A stretch of 10,349 nucleotides of DNA, taken from contig JAIOTL010000005.1 of NCBI GenBank assembly GCA_021106775.1, positions 1 to 10,349 on the forward strand, given 5' to 3'. This document shows, piece after piece, positions 6,380-10,349 of this stretch; within the stretch, counting starts at the first letter, position 1, and every line of letters starts with the position of its first letter. The notes beneath the pieces were generated by a model that made no database searches, was not told the DNA's origin, and saw nothing but the letters and a program-made list of their open reading frames with translations. The stretch is from Planctomycetota bacterium. GTDB lineage: Bacteria; Planctomycetota; UBA8742; SKZP01; JAIOTL01. Made by a program: the position numbers and the translations under genes.

Positions 6380-6853
6380 TTAGCGTTTGGAGAACTGGAA
6401 ACCGCGTCTGGCACCATGACGACCATATTTTTTACGCTCTTTCATGCTGCCGTCACGAGTCAGATGTTCATTTTCTTTCAAAGTCTTCATCATTTCTTCG
6501 TCATTATTGCCCGCCTTGAGAATCGCTCTTGCGATGCCGAGTCTTGCAGCACCAGACTGTCCGGTGATTCCACCGCCATTGACTTTAATCCAAATATCAT
6601 AATCTTTGCGAGTATCCGTATCATTAAGTGGCATTGTTACGGTATTCTGATGGTCCAATCGCGGGAAGAAAACCTTGTAATCCTTTTTATTTACGATGAT
6701 TTTTCCGCTTCCAGGTAAAATTCTGACACGTGCCACCGACGATTTACGTCTGCCTACACCCCAGATAAATTCAGCCTGCGATTTATCATCACTTTTTTTC
6801 TCTACTGTTGCTTTTTTTGTCGGCTCATCTTTTTTTTCTAATTCGTCAGCCAT
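6380..6853 (-). CDS. rpsI: 30S ribosomal protein S9
   Basis: A 157-residue small-subunit protein whose C-terminal tail reaches the P-site tRNA. The core begins at WGVGRRKSSVARVRI (31-45) and includes VNGGGITGQSGAARLGIARAI (91-111). It ends in the family tail KKYGRHGARRGFQFSKR with terminal SKR. Residues 1-27 are an extra lysine/glutamate-rich extension, so the protein is longer than the roughly 130 residues common in bacteria. It lies 12 bases downstream of rplM, the usual L13-S9 pair. Its AGGAG-type ribosome site directly follows and overlaps the rplM TAA stop region (6870-6861), which suggests coupled translation. A strong terminator follows. rpsB-tsf, which often follow this pair in Bacteroidota, are absent. 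Confidence 0.97.
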   Translation of the reverse strand: MADELEKKDEPTKKATVEKKSDDKSQAEFIWGVGRRKSSVARVRILPGSGKIIVNKKDYKVFFPRLDHQNTVTMPLNDTDTRKDYDIWIKVNGGGITGQSGAARLGIARAILKAGNNDEEMMKTLKENEHLTRDGSMKERKKYGRHGARRGFQFSKR

Positions 6854-6865
6854 TTATATTTCTCC

Positions 6866-7306
6866 TTATATTTTATCATATGGGAAAGGTTGAACTTCCT
6901 GCGCTTCGTGGGGATGCTCATTACCGACATAAATTTTCAGCTTTTTCATCATCTGACGCGCAAGTTTATTCTTGGGCATCATTCGCTGAACCGCAAGGCG
7001 CAAAATTTCACCGGGTTTTCTTTCCATCATTCTCTGGAAATTAATAACCTTCAAACCGCTCTGATAACCGGAATAACGAGTATAAGTCGAGTATTCCGCC
7101 TTTTTGCCTGTAACCTTGATTTTCTCAGCATTTACGACGACGACATAATCGCCGACATCGATGTGTGCCGTATACTGCGGCTTATTCTTGCCCATTAAAA
7201 CGCGCGCAATTTGTGATGCAAGTCTGCCCAATATTTGTTCATTGGCATCAACGAAGTACCATTCTTTCTTGACTTCGCCAGTTTTTGCCTGGTATGATTT
7301 ATCCAT
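6866..7306 (-). CDS. rplM: 50S ribosomal protein L13
   Basis: A 146-residue large-subunit protein, an early assembly component. Recognisable stretches are EWYFVDANEQILGRLASQIA (15-34), VLMGKNKPQYTAHIDVGDYV (36-55), NAEKIKVTGKKAEYSTYTRYSGY (59-81), RMMPKNKLARQMMKKLKIY (108-126) and the tail GNEHPHEAQ. The length is normal for the family. I chose the ATG at 7306, with a modest GAG-containing site upstream. A GTG start at 7339 would lengthen the protein by 11 residues, but it overlaps the predicted -10 hexamer and is not conserved in style. It is the first gene of the rplM-rpsI operon and is divergent from ileS. Confidence 0.97.
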   Translation of the reverse strand: MDKSYQAKTGEVKKEWYFVDANEQILGRLASQIARVLMGKNKPQYTAHIDVGDYVVVVNAEKIKVTGKKAEYSTYTRYSGYQSGLKVINFQRMMERKPGEILRLAVQRMMPKNKLARQMMKKLKIYVGNEHPHEAQEVQPFPYDKI

Positions 7307-7650
7307 AATTTTTCTCGTCGGTAAGTTGAAAGTTTGCACTTATACTTTATTCAATCGGAAAATCAACACTTCTTTACAGAAAGTTAATAAATTTCTGATT
7401 TTGATTAATTTTATGCTGTATGTTGAAAAACATAAAACCAAGTACGTGAACTTGTCCGATAAATGCTTATATTAAAACTGAATTTAAGGGATATATATGG
7501 ATTTTTTACAAAATTTCAGTAAAATTCCAAATCTTTTACATTTTTGAAGTAGTACTAAATGTTTATACGCAGTTTTTTGACTATTCAAAAATGTATGTTG
7601 TGCCGACTTGGACGCAGCAGCTTGCAATATAAAACAATAACGGTGAGAAA
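7307..7650. other. Gene-poor divergent intergenic region between rplM and ileS
   Basis: These 344 bases separate two divergent genes. The left end carries the rplM promoter. The rest is very AT-rich, and I found no convincing -35/-10 pair for ileS. A 16-residue ORF at 7497-7547 (+), MDFLQNFSKIPNLLHF, has AAGGGA upstream and could be a leader peptide. There is no T-box signature, no tRNA-like fold and no strong terminator hairpin. Confidence 0.6.
7339..7366 (-). promoter_or_regulatory. Sigma70-like promoter of rplM-rpsI
   Basis: On the minus strand the -35 is TTGATT (7366-7361, 4 of 6), followed by a 16-base spacer and the -10 TATAAG (7344-7339, 5 of 6). Transcription would begin near 7332, leaving a leader of about 25 bases before the ATG at 7306. 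The position and quality suit a ribosomal-protein operon; there is too little leader for a structured autoregulatory element. Confidence 0.5.
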
Positions 7651-10349
7651 ATGAGTAATTTTAAGAAGGTTGATACTAAAACCAATTTTATCGAGTTAGA
7701 GCATAATATTTTGGAGTTGTGGAAGCAAAAGCGGGCTTTTAGTGAGCTTGTGAAGATGCAGCAGGAGCAAAACCGACCGCGATGGTCATTCCTTGACGGA
7801 CCAATCACTGCAAACAATCCCATGGGTGTGCATCATGCTTGGGGAAGAACATATAAGGATGTTTTCAATCGTTTTTACTCGATGATGGGTTTTCAACTCA
7901 GGTATCAGAACGGCTACGACTGTCAGGGCTTATGGGTTGAGGTTGAGGTTGAAAAGCAGCTTGGATTCAAGACGAAGCGCGATATTGAAACTTTCGGCGT
8001 AGATAATTTCGTACAGGCATGTAAAGACAGGGTAATAAAGTATTCGAAGATACAGACCGAGCAGTCTATTAGACTTGGATACTGGATGGATTGGGATGAT
8101 TCGTATTACACGATGACAGACGAAAATAATTATACAATCTGGAATTTCTTGAAAAAATGTCATAACCGGAACTTCATATACAAGGGTGTTGACGTTATGC
8201 CTTGGTGCCCACGCTGCGGTATTGGGCTATCGCAGATGGAGATGCATGAAGGATACAAAAACGTTGCCCATCGTGCGATTTTCGTTCGTTTTCCCTTAAA
8301 AGGTCGTGAAAATGAGCATCTTTTCGTGTGGACAACCACGCCGTGGACACTGACATCAAACGTCGCATGCGCGGTGAATCCTGATTTAGTTTATCTCAAG
8401 GTTAGGGCGAAAAGTGATGATGCTATCTATTATTTTGCACAGGGATGCTTTGATTTTCAACGTCAAGAGGAAGAATATAAAAGCAATGATTGGCCTAAAA
8501 ATACACCTAAGCTGATAACACTTAAAAAAATGTTCGAAAAACATCTCGAAGGTTACGAGATAATGGGCGAAGTGCTTGGTAAGGATATGGTCGGCTGGGA
8601 ATATGAGGGACCATTCGACGAGATGCCGGCACAGCAAAGAAACAGCGGACATCCGTTTGAAAACAAAGATTTACCAGACAAAAATGGTGTAAATTGCCAC
8701 CGAGTTATTGAATGGAATGAAGTGCAGGCAGACGAAGGCACCGGAATCGTACATATTGCACCCGGCTGTGGCGGTGAAGACCATGAACTCGGTAAGGAAT
8801 TCGGACTTGTTGACATTGCTCCGCTTGATGAATCCGGGATTTACATCGACGGTTTCGATTGGCTGACGGGTAAATCTGCGCAGGACAACGAAACAACAGA
8901 TGCAATTCTCGAAAGTCTCAAGAATAAGAAAGCACTTGTACACATTGAGCGTTATCCTCACAGGTATCCGCATTGTTGGCGCTGCAATACCGAACTTTTG
9001 TATCGCCTCGTCGACGAATGGTACATCGACATGAGCTGGCGCGACGAAATCAAGGAAAACGCAAAAAAAATCCATTGGTTTCCCGACTGGGGACTCGATC
9101 GCGAACTCGACTGGCTGACAAACATGCGCGACTGGATGATCTCGAAAAAGAGATACTGGGGGCTTGCACTGCCAATCTGGGTCTGCAATGACTGCGAAAA
9201 CTTCGATGTTATTGGTGGAATCGAGGAATTGCAGGAAAAAGCAGTCAGTGGAATCGAAGAAGTGCTTGAAAACTCGCCACACAAATCCTGGATTGACCAT
9301 GTAATTATAAAATGTGAAAAATGCGGTAAAGATATGCACCGTATTCCAGATGTCGGTAATCCCTGGCTTGATGCGGGTATCGTACCGTATTCGACTACAA
9401 AATATAACACCGACCGCGAATATTGGAAAAAATGGATTCCCGCTGACCTCGTGTTGGAATGCCTGCCCGGACAATTCCGCAACTGGTTCTACGCTCTGCT
9501 TTCGATGTCAACCATGATGGAAAATATCGAGCCTTTCAAACGCCTGTTCGGACACGCTCTTGTTCGCGATGAGCATGGTCATGAAATGCATAAGTCAATT
9601 GGAAATGCTATATGGTTTGAGGATGCAGCAGAAAAGATGGGTGTTGACGTTATGCGCTGGATCTACTGCCGTCACAACCCTGAACATAATCTGAATTTCG
9701 GCTACACAATCGGAGACGAAATCAGAAACAGAGTCTTTTTAACACTCTGGAATTCCTATGCTTTTTTCACAAACTATGCTGTCCTCGATGATTTTAACCC
9801 AAATGATAATTATGTTGAAGTAGAAAAACGTCAGCTTATCGATAAATGGATACTTTCAGACCTTCAACTTCTTGTAAAAGCGTTCAGAGAAGGGCTTAGT
9901 GACCTCGATATCATGAAACCCATTAGAATGGCAGAGCGATTCATCGATAATCTCTCAAATTGGTATATCCGTAGAAACCGCCGTCGGTTCTGGCGCGGAG
10001 CAAACGAAAAAGATACTGACAAACAAGCTGCCTATCTTACGCTGTACGAAGTTCTAACAACGATTGCAAAGATTCTTGCACCGATTATTCCTTTTATAAC
10101 AGAGGATATGTACCAGAATCTAGAAAAAACACAGTTGAAAGATGTGCCGATTTCAATACACCACTGTAATTATCCCGAAGTTACTGAGAGTTTAATCGAC
10201 GAGAATCTTTCGCTTGGCATGAATCTGCTAATCGACATCGTCTCTGCTGGCAGAAGTGCGCGCAACAAGAAAAAACTCGGTATTCGACAACCTTTGAGTG
10301 AAATCATTATACTAAGCGATTTTGAAGCAATTCGCGCAGCAGCTCAGGA
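7651..10349 (+). CDS. ileS: Isoleucyl-tRNA synthetase of a divergent subtype (3' end outside window)
   Basis: The frame is open from the ATG at 7651 to the window edge (899 codons, unfinished), with GGTGA about five bases before the start. It is a cytoplasmic class I enzyme that charges tRNA-Ile. Visible in order: DGPITANNPMGVHHAWG (49-65), aligning without gaps to the HIGH region; CxxC pairs at 186/189, 442/445, 512/515 and 555/558, as in zinc-binding IleRS; the editing-domain strand TTTPWTLTSN (228-236) and GTGIVHIAP (363-371) with D377; RDWMISKKRYWG; EMHKSIGN (645-652) in the KMSKS position; and NWYIRRNRRRFWR (770-782) of the anticodon domain. The late RNKKKLGIRQPL supports IleRS over ValRS or LeuRS. 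Both signature motifs are altered: HIGH is GVHH and KMSKS is EMHKS. From memory, a bacterial subfamily shares these variants. Confidence 0.92.
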   Translation, partial: MSNFKKVDTKTNFIELEHNILELWKQKRAFSELVKMQQEQNRPRWSFLDGPITANNPMGVHHAWGRTYKDVFNRFYSMMGFQLRYQNGYDCQGLWVEVEVEKQLGFKTKRDIETFGVDNFVQACKDRVIKYSKIQTEQSIRLGYWMDWDDSYYTMTDENNYTIWNFLKKCHNRNFIYKGVDVMPWCPRCGIGLSQMEMHEGYKNVAHRAIFVRFPLKGRENEHLFVWTTTPWTLTSNVACAVNPDLVYLKVRAKSDDAIYYFAQGCFDFQRQEEEYKSNDWPKNTPKLITLKKMFEKHLEGYEIMGEVLGKDMVGWEYEGPFDEMPAQQRNSGHPFENKDLPDKNGVNCHRVIEWNEVQADEGTGIVHIAPGCGGEDHELGKEFGLVDIAPLDESGIYIDGFDWLTGKSAQDNETTDAILESLKNKKALVHIERYPHRYPHCWRCNTELLYRLVDEWYIDMSWRDEIKENAKKIHWFPDWGLDRELDWLTNMRDWMISKKRYWGLALPIWVCNDCENFDVIGGIEELQEKAVSGIEEVLENSPHKSWIDHVIIKCEKCGKDMHRIPDVGNPWLDAGIVPYSTTKYNTDREYWKKWIPADLVLECLPGQFRNWFYALLSMSTMMENIEPFKRLFGHALVRDEHGHEMHKSIGNAIWFEDAAEKMGVDVMRWIYCRHNPEHNLNFGYTIGDEIRNRVFLTLWNSYAFFTNYAVLDDFNPNDNYVEVEKRQLIDKWILSDLQLLVKAFREGLSDLDIMKPIRMAERFIDNLSNWYIRRNRRRFWRGANEKDTDKQAAYLTLYEVLTTIAKILAPIIPFITEDMYQNLEKTQLKDVPISIHHCNYPEVTESLIDENLSLGMNLLIDIVSAGRSARNKKKLGIRQPLSEIIILSDFEAIRAAAQ

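Noticed and set aside
6278..6718. A 146-codon open frame on the plus strand
   Set aside because: It runs antisense through rpsI and its terminator and has no recognisable content.
7307..7339. GTG start at 7339 for rplM
   Set aside because: The codon overlaps the predicted -10 hexamer, and the 11 added residues are unlike L13. The ATG at 7306 fits the family.
7400..7650. T-box or other amino-acid riboswitch before ileS
   Set aside because: No T-box core sequence, no specifier-loop structure and no terminator-like hairpin could be found.
8671..9474. A 267-codon open frame on the minus strand
   Set aside because: It is antisense to the ileS catalytic and zinc region, whose plus-strand frame has clear family motifs throughout. 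The minus-strand translation resembles no protein.
1..10349. Mobile elements, CRISPR arrays, tRNA or rRNA genes, defence cassettes
   Set aside because: No transposase or integrase, no regularly spaced repeats, no tRNA cloverleaf and no known defence domain were seen on either strand.

Overview
The window is an AT-rich bacterial chromosomal segment with mainly housekeeping content. It has compact genes, short intergenic gaps, standard stop codons (TAA is a true stop) and no rRNA, tRNA, CRISPR array or transposase that I can see. The L13 and S9 sequences, the AT-rich base composition, the regulator types and the IleRS subtype would suit a member of the Bacteroidota/Chlorobi/Ignavibacteria (FCB) side of the tree. 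That placement is inference, not something the sequence proves.

Layout. Positions 1-804 (+) hold the 3' end of serS. Convergent to it lies a minus-strand block of regulators and export: an HTH + receiver-like protein (855-1430), a WYL-domain regulator (1650-2615), a Fur-family repressor (2875-3321) and tatC with a long hydrophilic tail (3373-4539). Divergent from tatC is an unrecognised lipoprotein gene (4631-5614, +). It ends in an intrinsic terminator whose loop contains the stop codon. A GC-rich, hairpin-rich intergenic block follows (about 5681-5757).

Next on the minus strand is a small membrane-protein gene. It has a good promoter and ribosome site at its upstream ATG (6234) but is split by one in-frame TAA at 6163-6165. 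Upstream of it is the ribosomal operon rplM-rpsI (7306-6380, -), with a recognisable promoter and a strong terminator. Divergent from rplM, and running off the right edge, is a very long ileS-type gene (7651->10349, +), the largest gene here.

Most notable points. The isoleucyl-tRNA synthetase carries altered forms of both class I signature motifs: GVHH where HIGH is expected and EMHKS where KMSKS is expected. Its fold, editing and anticodon-domain hallmarks are otherwise kept. The membrane-protein gene is interrupted by a single stop codon. The receiver-type regulator has its DNA-binding domain first and a degenerate phosphorylation pocket. Fur lacks one cysteine of its structural zinc pair. 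TatC has an unusual tail of about 138 residues. I do not see a clear new multi-gene system; the unusual features belong to separate genes.
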